Counted from the stretch's first letter, positions 1 through 6,825 are shown. The stretch: DNA of 10,404 nt from Calditrichota bacterium (GCA_020057985.1 JAGVEU010000336.1:1-10404), one strand, 5' to 3'. The notes: generated from the letters alone by a model not told the origin. Made by a program: numbers and translations.

Positions 1-393
1 GACCGTTCAGATGTGAGGCTCGATGATGGAGATGATATCGCAGTTGGTTCAATCACACTTCATGTCCTGCATACTCCGGGTCATACTGAAGATAGCATTT
101 GTTTGTTCACTCCCGGCTATCTCTTTTCCGGGGATACACTATTTGTTGGCAAGGTTGGCGGAACGCGATTCGGCGATGACGCTTGCAAAGAGTATGACAG
201 TTTACAAAAGAAATTGCTAACACTTCCTGACGAAACGCGCGTCTGCCCGGGACATGATTATGGTGTGCGCCCAATCTCCACTATCGGCGATGAGAAACGC
301 GAGAATCCATTTCTGCTGCAACCTGATCTTGAGCATTTTGTGAGCCTTAAGCGCAACTGGCTGGCTTACAAAGCCGAGCACGGAATCCAATGA
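1..393 (+). CDS. Metallo-beta-lactamase-fold hydrolase, 3' part only
   Basis: This is the C-terminal 130 residues of a metallo-beta-lactamase-superfamily hydrolase; the frame is open from base 1, so the start and the usual HxHxDH metal motif lie upstream. Visible superfamily signatures are HTPGHTEDS (residues 24-32 of the visible part, H28 a metal ligand), SGDTLF (43-48, D45 the bridging aspartate) and CPGHDYG (82-88, H85 the last metal ligand). The ligand order and the GGTRFGD stretch resemble the glyoxalase II / hydroxyacylglutathione hydrolase / persulfide dioxygenase branch, so a thioester or related cytoplasmic substrate is likely, but substrate cannot be assigned. Its TGA stop overlaps the start of the DMT transporter gene (ATGA, 390-393), suggesting co-translation. 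A GTG at 13 is in frame but would remove the front of the domain, so it is not taken as the start. Confidence 0.88.
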   Translation, partial: DRSDVRLDDGDDIAVGSITLHVLHTPGHTEDSICLFTPGYLFSGDTLFVGKVGGTRFGDDACKEYDSLQKKLLTLPDETRVCPGHDYGVRPISTIGDEKRENPFLLQPDLEHFVSLKRNWLAYKAEHGIQ

Positions 394-1280
394 GTCTGGA
401 AGCACGTGCTCGCGCATCGCTTTTCCCCGCAGTGGTGGCGGTTTCCTCCTCTGCGCTTTTTGTGAGACTGGCAGCCGCTCCGCCGATCGGCGCCGCCTTC
501 TGGCGCGGTGCAATCGCAGGTCTGGCGTTCCTTCCGATCCTGTTGATACCTCACTTCCGCCGCCAGTTGAGTGAGGTTACAGCGAAGCAGCTATGGCCGA
601 TAGCCCTTGCGGCCACGATTATTGCCTTTCACCAGATCTGCTTTATCACAAGTTTAAGCATGACGTCCGTTGCGGCGAGCACATTTCTGACCAGCACCCA
701 GCCGATCTTCACCGCGATACTCGGTGGATTGATCATCCATGAGCGAGTGACCCCGCGGAGTTGGTTTGCGATCATTGGAGCCATCTTCGGTATGGCAATT
801 ATCACGTTCTCCAAACCGGCGGACGGGATTCCCAGAGATCATGTGTTGGAAGGCAATTTGCTTGCGCTGCTCGCCGCGCTGTTGGCTTCGCTGTATACTC
901 TGGCCGCTCGCAAACTTCGGCAGAAGACCCCGCTCGTTCCTTATATGCTGATTGTTCATGCCTCGGGATCCGTGTTTCTCGGGATCATCATCGCTCTATT
1001 CGGCATCAACCTCACACAGTACTCAGCACAAACGTGGCTTGGACTGATTCTGCTGGGTTTGATTCCGACTCTAATCGGGCATTCCCTATTGACTTATGCC
1101 ATCAAGCACTTGAAGGCCTTTGTGGTTAACGCGGTTATTCTCGGCGAACCAGTGGGGGCAACTATCATGGCCGCTTTGTTTCTGAATGAAGCGGCGCGTT
1201 GGCAGACCTTACTTGGCGGAGCCATTATCATCCTGTGCATATTGTTCATTATCTTCGAGCGAGTGGCTCATGAACGCTGA
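390..1280 (+). CDS. EamA/DMT-family inner-membrane transporter
   Basis: A 296-residue, very hydrophobic protein with the two-repeat layout of drug/metabolite transporters of the EamA type: about ten membrane segments, the first repeat at roughly residues 12-140 and the second at roughly 152-290. Each repeat ends with the typical pattern of a small-residue-rich helix followed by a charged 'xxE' turn (LGGLIIHERVTP in the first, AALFLNEAARWQ in the second). The length is normal for the family. Members export or import amino acids, nucleotides or other small metabolites; the substrate here is unknown. The start overlaps the hydrolase stop by 4 nt, and its own last 11 nt overlap the ABC ATPase gene, so all three are probably one transcript and translationally coupled. 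Nothing in the protein itself suggests a metal substrate; its place beside metal-transport genes is the only hint. Confidence 0.9.
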   Translation: MSLEARARASLFPAVVAVSSSALFVRLAAAPPIGAAFWRGAIAGLAFLPILLIPHFRRQLSEVTAKQLWPIALAATIIAFHQICFITSLSMTSVAASTFLTSTQPIFTAILGGLIIHERVTPRSWFAIIGAIFGMAIITFSKPADGIPRDHVLEGNLLALLAALLASLYTLAARKLRQKTPLVPYMLIVHASGSVFLGIIIALFGINLTQYSAQTWLGLILLGLIPTLIGHSLLTYAIKHLKAFVVNAVILGEPVGATIMAALFLNEAARWQTLLGGAIIILCILFIIFERVAHER

Positions 1281-2052
1281 ACCGATTGTTGAAGTTCGCG
1301 GCTTGTGTTTTAGCTACGACGCGCAGAATGTCTTGAAGGACGTGAGCTTCCAAGTTGAACGCGGAGAATTTCTTGGACTTATCGGCCCGAACGGCGGAGG
1401 CAAGACAACGGTCTTGAGAATTCTGCTTGGTCTTGAAACCGACTATCGGGGAATCGTAACCGTGTTTGGAGTTGTGCCGTCTCGCAACCATGAGTGGCGA
1501 AGACGAGTGGGAGTAGTTCCTCAAGTACAGCAGTTCCCGCCACGGTTTCCCGTTCTTGCCCGCGACGTGGTGGAGATGGGCACTCGCGCACGCGGCGCTC
1601 CCAATCTGACGCGAGTCGAGCGGAAGAACAGGGTAGAGGAGGCGCTCGAGCTGGTTGGAGCAACCCCCTATATTGATAAGCCGATTTATCAACTATCAGG
1701 CGGACAAAGGCAGCGCGTTCTCATTGCACGCGCACTCTCCGGAAAGCCCGACCTTCTGTTGCTGGACGAGCCGACCGTTGGCGTGGATGCAGAGGGCCAG
1801 GATCTGCTCTTGCAATGGATTGCCAAATGGAGAAAACAAACTCAAATCACTGTCGTTCTTGTCACGCACGATGTTGGAGTCATCGCTCCTTTGGCAGATA
1901 AGCTCGCATGTTTGAATATCGAATTGCACTTCCATGACCGTCCTGACAAACTCACCGGCGAGGCTATTCAGAAAGCTTACGGATGTCCTGCCGAGTTGAT
2001 CTTCCACAGCGGCATTGTCCCGCATCGCGTAGTCAGCGAGCATCGGCACTAA
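1270..2052 (+). CDS. Zn/Mn-type ABC importer, ATP-binding subunit
   Basis: A 260-residue ABC ATPase of the ZnuC/MntB/TroB type, the cytoplasmic motor of a divalent-metal importer. All catalytic motifs are present: Walker A GPNGGGKTT (residues 39-47), Q-loop at Q85 in VVPQVQQFPPRFP, signature LSGGQRQR (142-149), Walker B LLLLDEPT (162-169) and the switch histidine in VTHD (H200). The GPNGGGKTT form and the aromatic/proline-rich segment after the Q-loop are usual in the metal subfamily. The ATG at 1270 is preferred over upstream in-frame starts because it places the conserved N-terminal strand (PIVEVRGLCFSYD) directly at the start; the gene then overlaps the DMT gene by 11 nt. A cognate ABC-3 permease follows after 28 nt, but no substrate-binding protein is present in this run. 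Zinc versus manganese cannot be decided from the ATPase. Confidence 0.92.
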   Translation: MNAEPIVEVRGLCFSYDAQNVLKDVSFQVERGEFLGLIGPNGGGKTTVLRILLGLETDYRGIVTVFGVVPSRNHEWRRRVGVVPQVQQFPPRFPVLARDVVEMGTRARGAPNLTRVERKNRVEEALELVGATPYIDKPIYQLSGGQRQRVLIARALSGKPDLLLLDEPTVGVDAEGQDLLLQWIAKWRKQTQITVVLVTHDVGVIAPLADKLACLNIELHFHDRPDKLTGEAIQKAYGCPAELIFHSGIVPHRVVSEHRH

Positions 2053-2080
2053 GTTCCTCCCTCTTCAACAGGGAGATAAT

Positions 2081-2887
2081 ATGCACTTCATAGAATTACT
2101 CAGTTACGGCTTTGTTCTGCGCGCCATACTTGCTGCCGCCCTACTTGGGGTAGCATGTGGTGTGCTCTCGTTCTTTGTAGTGCAGCGCAGCCTTGCCTTC
2201 ATGGGGCATGGTGTGGCTCATTCGCTGGTTGCAGGTGTTGGCATAGCTGTTCTCTTTGATTGGCCCGTTTTCTGGCCAGTGTTAATCACCGCAATTCTGG
2301 TAAGCACAGCAGTAGGATGGATTACGGAACGGAAGCAGGTTTCGGAAGACAGCGCTATTGGCATTACGCTTTCCGCCGCGCTTGCTTTCGGAATAGTGCT
2401 TGTGTCTCTGAAGAAGGGATATGTTGCTGACCTTGAGACCTATCTTTTTGGCAGCTTGCTGGCCGTGTTGCCGCAGGATCTTGTCATGCTTGGAGTTCTG
2501 ACACTGCTCATTTCGGTAACCGCTATCTGGAAATGGAAACTCCTATTGATGTTCGCTTTCGATTCGGAGGGAACCGCTATTTCCGGTTATCCCGTCAGAG
2601 TTATTCGCTATGGCCTGCTTTCTCTGCTGGCCATTATGATTGCTGTGGCGATGAAGATTGTTGGCATTCTGCTGGTGGGCGCATTTCTCGTCATCCCTGC
2701 CGCTGCCGCCGGTTTCTGGTCAGCCCGCGCCGGGCGTGTGGTCTGGCTGTCGGTGCTATTCGCACTCATCTCGGCCATCGGGGGGATGCTGCTCTCGATT
2801 TCTCTCGACACACCTGCTGGGGCTGCCATTGTGCTGATGCTGGTCACTTTTTTTGGATTGAGCCGCATCTTCGGCAGACTCAACTGA
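2081..2887 (+). CDS. Zn/Mn-type ABC importer, ABC-3 family permease (first)
   Basis: A 268-residue membrane protein of the ABC-3 family (ZnuB/MntC/TroC), with about seven to nine membrane segments, that forms the metal channel with the preceding ATPase. Family landmarks are the YLFGSLLAVLPQD stretch (residues 121-133), the AVAMKIVGILLVGAFLVIPAAAA block (about 188-210) that includes the ATPase-coupling region, and SLDTPAGAAIVL (241-252) near the C-terminus. A GGGAG ribosome binding site at 2071-2075 sits 5 nt before the ATG. One oddity: the family's GDxxxH segment in the second helix reads G42-H43-G-V-A-H47 here, so the usual aspartate is a histidine. This is the last gene of the left run; no clear terminator follows. 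Family assignment is secure, the metal is not. Confidence 0.92.
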   Translation: MHFIELLSYGFVLRAILAAALLGVACGVLSFFVVQRSLAFMGHGVAHSLVAGVGIAVLFDWPVFWPVLITAILVSTAVGWITERKQVSEDSAIGITLSAALAFGIVLVSLKKGYVADLETYLFGSLLAVLPQDLVMLGVLTLLISVTAIWKWKLLLMFAFDSEGTAISGYPVRVIRYGLLSLLAIMIAVAMKIVGILLVGAFLVIPAAAAGFWSARAGRVVWLSVLFALISAIGGMLLSISLDTPAGAAIVLMLVTFFGLSRIFGRLN

Positions 2888-2942
2888 GTCAAACGCGTAT
2901 TAGGGAGCTCTAGCTATTTCGAATTTCACTCACGTGACCTTT

Positions 2943-2946
2943 GGAG
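2943..2946 (+). promoter_or_regulatory. Ribosome binding site fixing the lipoprotein start
   Basis: GGAG lies 6 nt upstream of the ATG at 2953. It selects that ATG over the in-frame TTG at 2941, which would overlap the site itself and add four residues before the signal peptide. Confidence 0.7.
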
Positions 2947-2952
2947 TCAACC

Positions 2953-4275
2953 ATGTCGCATCGCAAGTCATCTCCTATTCTACTCCTCATCGCGCTTATT
3001 GCACTCACGATGTGCCTCATTGCCTCGTGTCGAAAAAGCAGCACCAGTCCCAATGCAATGAACCCAACTACTTTTTCGATCACGTTCTCTGATTGGGATT
3101 TTAGCCAGCAAGTTGTCTGGGTAATTCTTCACACCTTGGCAGGTGACTCCGCAACCGCCGTTCGGCAAGTCACGCAAAATGGTGTCGTGGATTTCGGTGA
3201 TGTGGGAAGCGATCGCGTGACAGTAACCATCGCCATCAACCGGCCGCAGTCGGATATCATGCTGGAAAGCTACTTTGGAGTGCCTGCCGGCTCGTGGGTT
3301 TGGAGTCAGTTTCCTTCTGATACAGTGGGAACGGCTGACATAACTTTCGCCTATGCTTCGGGTCAGTATAGTATTGCGACTCTGATTTTCCCCGGATATC
3401 AACACTCAATAGTTCCGGGGTCGGATGACACCACGCATTTGCAGTGGTCGGCTATTGTCAACAGGCTTGGAGATGAGAATAAGTTCTCGGCTTATGGATT
3501 AATAGAGAGTGTGACAGATACCAAGTGTGGCTGGATTCTCGATCAGCCCTTCACTCCGCTACAGTCAAACCCGTATACAATAGATCTGATGCATGACATA
3601 CAGACTCGAACCGTTACGGCATCTCGTCCACTCCGCAATCTGACTCTCGTAGCCTATCGTGGAAACTCGTATGCCGAGTTTGCGCTTGCCAGTACCACCA
3701 GCTTATTGTTTGACACTACCAGTCATACTCTCCGATACGGTGCATTTCCCGCGCAGAAGTTTTCATTGAGCGGGTCGAATTGGTCTGAGAGTGAGAACTA
3801 TGGCTATGTGATCATGAGCAATACCATCCCGACGAATCTGAATATTCCCACGGGCACGGTAACGGCATCATACGACTCATCCGCCAACAGATTCCACAAT
3901 ATTAGTTACACCGGCAGGGTGGACGCAATTATCGGAACATGGCGACAGTCTGGATTGGATCAATCTACTGTCTGGAATTCCTATGTCGGTTCGAGTAGTC
4001 AGGTGGTAACCCTGCCTATGCTTCCCGACTCTGTGGCGTCGAGCTTGGGCTTGAGCATGTCCGAACTTAGCGGCTGGTCTATGGAAATCCTCGATTATGA
4101 TCCTGCCGAGGGATTGGACGGTGTGATAAGTCTGTACTTTAGAGGAAACGACCCTTGGCCTGCTCGCTTCAACACCAGCTACTACTACAGCACCTATGTT
4201 GGAGTCACGACGACGGAATCTACCGAATCACAAGCGCGATTCAGAAATGAACTTCATCATAAGATGCCGTTCTGA
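2953..4275 (+). CDS. Predicted lipoprotein of unknown function
   Basis: A 440-residue protein I do not recognise. The N-terminus is a lipoprotein signal peptide: basic start (MSHRKSS), hydrophobic core at about residues 9-24 and lipobox I-A-S-C with the lipidated cysteine at C26, followed by a flexible Ser/Thr/Asn-rich linker to about residue 40. The rest is rich in Thr, Ser, Tyr, Trp and alternating hydrophobic residues, as in extracytoplasmic beta-rich domains; the segment around residues 42-105 (strand-like ITFSDWDF and VVDFGDVGSDRVTVTIA) could be a small beta-sandwich. No catalytic motif, repeat or C-terminal sorting signal is visible. It is read in the same direction as the metal transport genes but starts 65 nt after them, and it is convergent with the LptF-like gene. 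A periplasmic or outer-membrane-anchored location is inferred from the lipobox only. Confidence 0.8.
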   Translation: MSHRKSSPILLLIALIALTMCLIASCRKSSTSPNAMNPTTFSITFSDWDFSQQVVWVILHTLAGDSATAVRQVTQNGVVDFGDVGSDRVTVTIAINRPQSDIMLESYFGVPAGSWVWSQFPSDTVGTADITFAYASGQYSIATLIFPGYQHSIVPGSDDTTHLQWSAIVNRLGDENKFSAYGLIESVTDTKCGWILDQPFTPLQSNPYTIDLMHDIQTRTVTASRPLRNLTLVAYRGNSYAEFALASTTSLLFDTTSHTLRYGAFPAQKFSLSGSNWSESENYGYVIMSNTIPTNLNIPTGTVTASYDSSANRFHNISYTGRVDAIIGTWRQSGLDQSTVWNSYVGSSSQVVTLPMLPDSVASSLGLSMSELSGWSMEILDYDPAEGLDGVISLYFRGNDPWPARFNTSYYYSTYVGVTTTESTESQARFRNELHHKMPF

Positions 4276-4325
4276 GACAGAGCATCCGCACAAGCTTTCT
4301 GAAGAGCGCAATAAAGCGCAGGTCT

Positions 4326-5507
4326 TCACGCTTGCACTTTTCTTCCGCCTGCAAACAATCTCTTGAGCAACTCCATCGGAGTCTGTTTCAGGCCGCGTCG
4401 TTCCCACCACAACATCACCATCGCGAGCAGGAAGAACAGCGCATTCGGTGACCACATAGCGACCCACGGAGCAATGCGGCCACGATCGGCCAAGTCCTCT
4501 CCTCCGATGAGAAACACCCAATAGATCAGAAAGAAAAAAATGCTGTATCCGGCGGCGACACCAAGACCGGAAGCGCGCACCATTTGACCGAGCACGGTTC
4601 CGAGAATTGCGAAGACAAGACAGGCGGCAGGAATCGAGAATTTCTTATTGATCTCCACCCACATGCTATTGATGCTCCTTGCGTTCCGCTTGGCATCCTG
4701 CTTCTCATGCTCTCTGATTTTCTGTCTAAGCTGGAAAATATTCATCTCGCGATCACCCAAATAATCCGAATCGGTCCGCTTCAGTGACATTCCGGGCGCG
4801 GTAATTCGAAAGATCGCACGTGCGAAGTCCGTCTCCTGAAACTCACCGTTCTTGAGCTTCGATGCGCGGCTGATTTGACCATCCGCCATCGTGAACTCGA
4901 AACCTTCAATAGTTTCAGCATAGCGGAGCGCTCCTTGGCGGGCAGCAATCGAGGTTGCATATTCAGGATCATCCTCCTCGTACACGAGCACATTTCTAAG
5001 CTCTGACGTCTCAGGATTGACTTCCTTTGCATAGAGAACGTGACCGGGAATATCGGAAAGAAACACTCCGGGTTCAAGGATCATGGTGGGACGCTTGCGC
5101 TTGATGTCTGACTGCAGTTGCCGGGAGCGATGATTCATGACCGGTAATAAGTCATTGTTGAATTCAAACAGCATAACAGCCATAAGCACTCCCATGAATA
5201 GCGCTGGAGTAAGCAATCGCAACTGACCGACGCCGCAAGTCTTGAAGGCGGTGATTTCTCCATCCGCAGAAAGCCTCCCATACGCGCTTAACACTGCTAC
5301 CAACACCGCCATCGGCACGGCCAAAGCCAGCATCCAAGCCAGATTGAGGGCAAAGAACTCCAGCACGGTCATCCATGGCAATCCCTTCCCCGCGATTTTG
5401 CCCAACATCTGCACCAGCAAGTTGAGCACAAATAAGAAGACAATCAGGCTCAAGCTGAAAAAGAAGGGCGGAATGAACTCGCGAAATATGTAACGAAAAA
5501 AGGTCAT
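4326..5507 (-). CDS. LptF/LptG-family lipopolysaccharide export permease
   Basis: A 393-residue inner-membrane protein of the YjgP/YjgQ (LptF/LptG) family. In the LptB2FG complex these proteins extract lipopolysaccharide from the inner membrane and pass it to the periplasmic bridge. The layout matches the family: N-terminal FRYIFREF followed by three membrane segments (about residues 11-34, 48-76 and 98-116), the conserved cytoplasmic loop LSADGEITAFKTCGV (79-93), a periplasmic beta-jellyroll-type domain (about 120-285), then EINKKFSIPAACLVFAILG (285-303) starting the C-terminal membrane segments, including the GGEDLADRG loop and a WSPN motif. The ATG at 5507 is chosen over one at 5555 because it has a GGAGGG site 9 nt upstream and begins at the first conserved residue. 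It stands alone here, with no LptA, LptB, LptC or second permease beside it. LptF versus LptG cannot be separated with certainty. Confidence 0.9.
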   Translation of the reverse strand: MTFFRYIFREFIPPFFFSLSLIVFLFVLNLLVQMLGKIAGKGLPWMTVLEFFALNLAWMLALAVPMAVLVAVLSAYGRLSADGEITAFKTCGVGQLRLLTPALFMGVLMAVMLFEFNNDLLPVMNHRSRQLQSDIKRKRPTMILEPGVFLSDIPGHVLYAKEVNPETSELRNVLVYEEDDPEYATSIAARQGALRYAETIEGFEFTMADGQISRASKLKNGEFQETDFARAIFRITAPGMSLKRTDSDYLGDREMNIFQLRQKIREHEKQDAKRNARSINSMWVEINKKFSIPAACLVFAILGTVLGQMVRASGLGVAAGYSIFFFLIYWVFLIGGEDLADRGRIAPWVAMWSPNALFFLLAMVMLWWERRGLKQTPMELLKRLFAGGRKVQA

Positions 5508-5516
5508 AATCGCTTT

Positions 5517-5522
5517 CCCTCC
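5517..5522 (-). promoter_or_regulatory. Ribosome binding site of the LptF/LptG-like gene
   Basis: GGAGGG on the minus strand, 9 nt before the ATG at 5507. This strong site lies inside the longer reading frame that starts at 5555, so it argues for the shorter protein. Confidence 0.75.
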
Positions 5523-5575
5523 AGGACAGTGGAGGGACAAAGGGGGGTGACACACATAAGATACGGTATTTTCAG

Positions 5576-5604
5576 TTGATTTTCACCCCCGAAAGGCGTA
5601 TATT
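5576..5604 (+). promoter_or_regulatory. Sigma70-type promoter for the tRNA-Ser region
   Basis: A -35 hexamer TTGATT (5576-5581) and a -10 hexamer TATATT (5599-5604) are separated by exactly 17 nt. Expected initiation is near 5611, about 18 nt before the first tRNA-Ser gene. The site lies in the gap between the divergent LptF-like gene and the tRNA and can only serve the tRNA on the plus strand. Confidence 0.65.
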
Positions 5605-5628
5605 TCATAGCTAAGGCTGCCAAAGCCG

Positions 5629-5710
5629 GGAGGACTAGTCTAATGGTAAGGCACCGGTCTTGAAAACCGGCGGGCGAAAGCCTTTGGGAGTTCGAGTCTC
5701 CCGTCCTCCG
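5629..5710 (+). tRNA. tRNA-Ser, anticodon UGA
   Basis: The cloverleaf can be drawn completely. The acceptor GGAGGAC (5629-5635) pairs with GTCCTCC (5703-5709), followed by discriminator G at 5710 as expected for serine. The anticodon stem CCGGT/ACCGG encloses loop CTTGAAA with anticodon TGA at 5661-5663, reading UCA codons. The 15-nt variable arm forms a short stem closed by a GAAA tetraloop (5672-5683), typical of class II serine tRNAs although short. The T stem GGGAG/CTCCC encloses TTCGAGT. The 3' CCA is not encoded (CCT follows), so it must be added by a nucleotidyltransferase. A good promoter lies just upstream and the heptamer repeats start 10 nt downstream. Confidence 0.95.
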
Positions 5711-5719
5711 CCTCCGAAA

Positions 5720-5747
5720 GGATGAAGGATGAGGGATGAAGGATGAA
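5720..5747 (+). repeat. Four tandem heptamer repeats (GGATGAA)
   Basis: Four head-to-tail 7-bp units: GGATGAA, GGATGAG, GGATGAA, GGATGAA, with only one substitution in 28 bp. They lie in the noncoding gap between tRNA-Ser(UGA) and the aspartic protease gene. Because the unit is 7 bp and no ribosome binding site or plausible frame uses it, it is not coding. Such short tandem heptamers can occur as dispersed intergenic repeats in bacterial genomes; its function here is unknown. Confidence 0.85.
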
Positions 5748-5808
5748 GCTGAATGTGGTACAATTTTATACGTAAGTCATTATACTTATTTGTATATCGC
5801 TTATTCAT

Positions 5809-5812
5809 GAGG
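5809..5812 (+). promoter_or_regulatory. Ribosome binding site supporting a GTG start
   Basis: GAGG lies 5 nt upstream of the GTG at 5818. No in-frame ATG is available before the conserved N-terminal strand of the protein, so this site supports the GTG as the true start. Confidence 0.6.
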
Positions 5813-5817
5813 TTTTC

Positions 5818-6186
5818 GTGGGTCTGACCGTTCTTGAAATAGAAGTCGGCAATCCGGCTAATCCGAAGGTCACCGAGATGGTAGAGTTTCTCATTGACTC
5901 CGGTGCCGTTTACTCGGTAGTTCCGGGGCACATTCTTCGACGGCTCGGGATCAAGCCTCTTACGGAACAGAGCTTCCGACTTGCGAACGGCGCGAAAATC
6001 ACACGCAAGAAGGGTGGCGCTTTATTTCGTTATGGAAAGGCTATCGGTGTGGCCGATGTGATCTTTGGGCAGAGAGGAGACAGCAATCTTCTCGGAGCGA
6101 TGACTCTTGAGACTCTCGGTTTGGCATTGGATCCGCTACGCCGCGAACTCAAGCCGCTTCCAATGATCCTCGGGGGTTGGCGCTAA
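5818..6186 (+). CDS. Small retropepsin-like (clan AA) aspartic protease
   Basis: A 122-residue protein resembling the bacterial retropepsin-like predicted aspartyl proteases (the COG5550-type group). These are half-size proteins that must dimerise to form an active site. The catalytic motif is LIDSGAVYSVVP, with aspartate D27 followed by S-G-A; the second family landmark, the hydrophobic-Gly flap-closing segment LLGAMTLETLGLALD, is at residues 91-105. Length is normal and there is no signal peptide or membrane segment, so it should act in the cytoplasm. Translation starts at GTG 5818; the next in-frame ATG (5878) would delete most of the strand before the active site. An AT-rich stretch upstream holds a -10-like TATACT (5781-5786) without a clear -35. 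It sits between two serine tRNA genes with no obvious partner gene. The substrates of this family are largely unknown. Confidence 0.85.
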   Translation: MGLTVLEIEVGNPANPKVTEMVEFLIDSGAVYSVVPGHILRRLGIKPLTEQSFRLANGAKITRKKGGALFRYGKAIGVADVIFGQRGDSNLLGAMTLETLGLALDPLRRELKPLPMILGGWR

Positions 6187-6232
6187 ATTTTCTATACCTT
6201 CTGATTTCTAAGTTTTCATATCTTTTTTTCTT

Positions 6233-6322
6233 GGAGAGGTGGCCGAGTGGCTGAAGGCGGCGGTTTGCTAAACCGTTGTAGGGCCTAAAACCTTACCCCG
6301 GGTTCGAATCCCGGCCTCTCCG
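6233..6322 (+). tRNA. tRNA-Ser, anticodon GCU
   Basis: The acceptor GGAGAGG (6233-6239) pairs with CCTCTCC (6315-6321), with discriminator G at 6322. The D arm is GCC/GGC with a GAGTGGCTGAA-type loop. The anticodon stem GCGGT/ACCGT encloses TTGCTAA with anticodon GCT at 6267-6269, reading AGC and AGU codons. The long class II variable arm forms a 6-bp stem (GTAGGG with CCTTAC, one G-U pair). The T stem CCGGG/CCCGG encloses TTCGAAT. As in the other tRNA, CCA is not encoded. No convincing separate promoter is visible in the 46 nt after the protease gene, so it may be transcribed by read-through; a hairpin terminator starts 4 nt downstream. Confidence 0.97.
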
Positions 6323-6326
6323 CAGC

Positions 6327-6370
6327 AAACGCACAAGTGCTTGATATTAGTGCTTGTGCGTTTAGGCTTT
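6327..6370 (+). terminator. Hairpin terminator after tRNA-Ser(GCU)
   Basis: A perfect 11-bp inverted repeat, AAACGCACAAG (6327-6337) with CTTGTGCGTTT (6353-6363), encloses a 15-nt loop and is followed by a T-rich stretch (TTT, then CTTTT at 6368-6372). The long loop and the interrupted T run make it a moderate rather than a textbook intrinsic terminator, but its place just after the tRNA fits. The loop could also be shortened by two more pairs. Because the stem starts with A-rich and ends with T-rich sequence, it might work in both directions. Confidence 0.6.
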
Positions 6371-6482
6371 TCTGGCAATGTACAAAAATGAAGACGGAAA
6401 TCGCAACATCATCCACTCTTTAGACGCTGCTTGGTTGAAACTAACGGAAAGATCAGTGCACCAAAACCATCAGCTCTTAGGC

Positions 6483-6788
6483 ATGAACAGATTCCGACGA
6501 GTGAAAAGCAGAAACCGCTTAGCATCCTGCTTGCTGTCGTTTCTCTTTGCGCTGTCGCTACTCAGCAACGGCTTTGCTGTTGAGCTTCATGACTGCGAAC
6601 ATCATACTGACGATGGCAGCCGAGAGTGTTCGCTCTGCTGGATTTCAGTCACTTCAGCTGAGAACACGCCTACCGTGTGCATTGACTTGTTCGAGACTAT
6701 TACGCTTTTTTATTGTCCCTCTTTCCAGCAGCCTACTGTCCTTGTCGTATCCTCCCAGCGCGACTCTCGCGCACCTCCTTCCGCGTAA
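6483..6788 (+). CDS. Small secreted His/Cys-rich protein, DUF2946-like
   Basis: A 101-residue predicted secreted protein at the head of the second metal cluster. After a basic N-terminus (RFRRVKSRNR) there is a hydrophobic signal segment (about residues 13-32, cleavage likely after A32), so the mature part is only about 69 residues. It carries potential metal ligands H36-x-C38-x-H40-H41 and C49-S-L-C52, further cysteines at 66 and 78, and the C-terminal RAPP (96-99). The HxCxxH...CxxC layout with a terminal R-[AG]-P-P is what I recall for the short DUF2946-type proteins that occur near metal-uptake genes; this is a resemblance, not a proven match. The start is uncertain: an ATG at 6378 and a GTG at 6456 are in frame, but only the ATG at 6483 puts the signal peptide at the N-terminus. 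No strong ribosome binding site precedes it. Confidence 0.65.
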   Translation: MNRFRRVKSRNRLASCLLSFLFALSLLSNGFAVELHDCEHHTDDGSRECSLCWISVTSAENTPTVCIDLFETITLFYCPSFQQPTVLVVSSQRDSRAPPSA

Positions 6789-6825
6789 CCTCCTATCCCA
6801 CTACATTACTATCCAGATTGAAGCG

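Noticed and set aside
4301..4327. Hairpin between the convergent lipoprotein and LptF-like genes
   Set aside because: GAAGA/TCTTC and GCGC/GCGC can pair, but with a three-base bulge, no T run on either strand, and overlap with the LptF-like stop codon; too weak to call a terminator.
5508..5555. Upstream ATG at 5555 extending the LptF/LptG-like protein by 16 residues
   Set aside because: The extension (Pro/Cys/His-rich) is not family-like and the GGAGGG site before 5507 lies within it.
5635..5931. 98-codon open frame on the minus strand across tRNA-Ser(UGA)
   Set aside because: Its C-terminal part is simply the antisense of the tRNA gene, a well-known false protein, and the rest opposes the aspartic protease gene and the heptamer repeats.
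5686..6322. Integration-site duplication at the two tRNA 3' ends, marking a small genomic island
   Set aside because: The 3' ends of the two tRNAs share only the universal TTCGA core and differ elsewhere, and there is no integrase gene between them.
6364..6482. Promoter and metal-responsive operator for the right cluster
   Set aside because: I searched this gap for a -35/-10 pair and a palindrome and found only poor hexamers (for example TTGAAA at 6435-6440 without a matching -10). A promoter must exist here or be supplied by read-through, but I cannot point to it.
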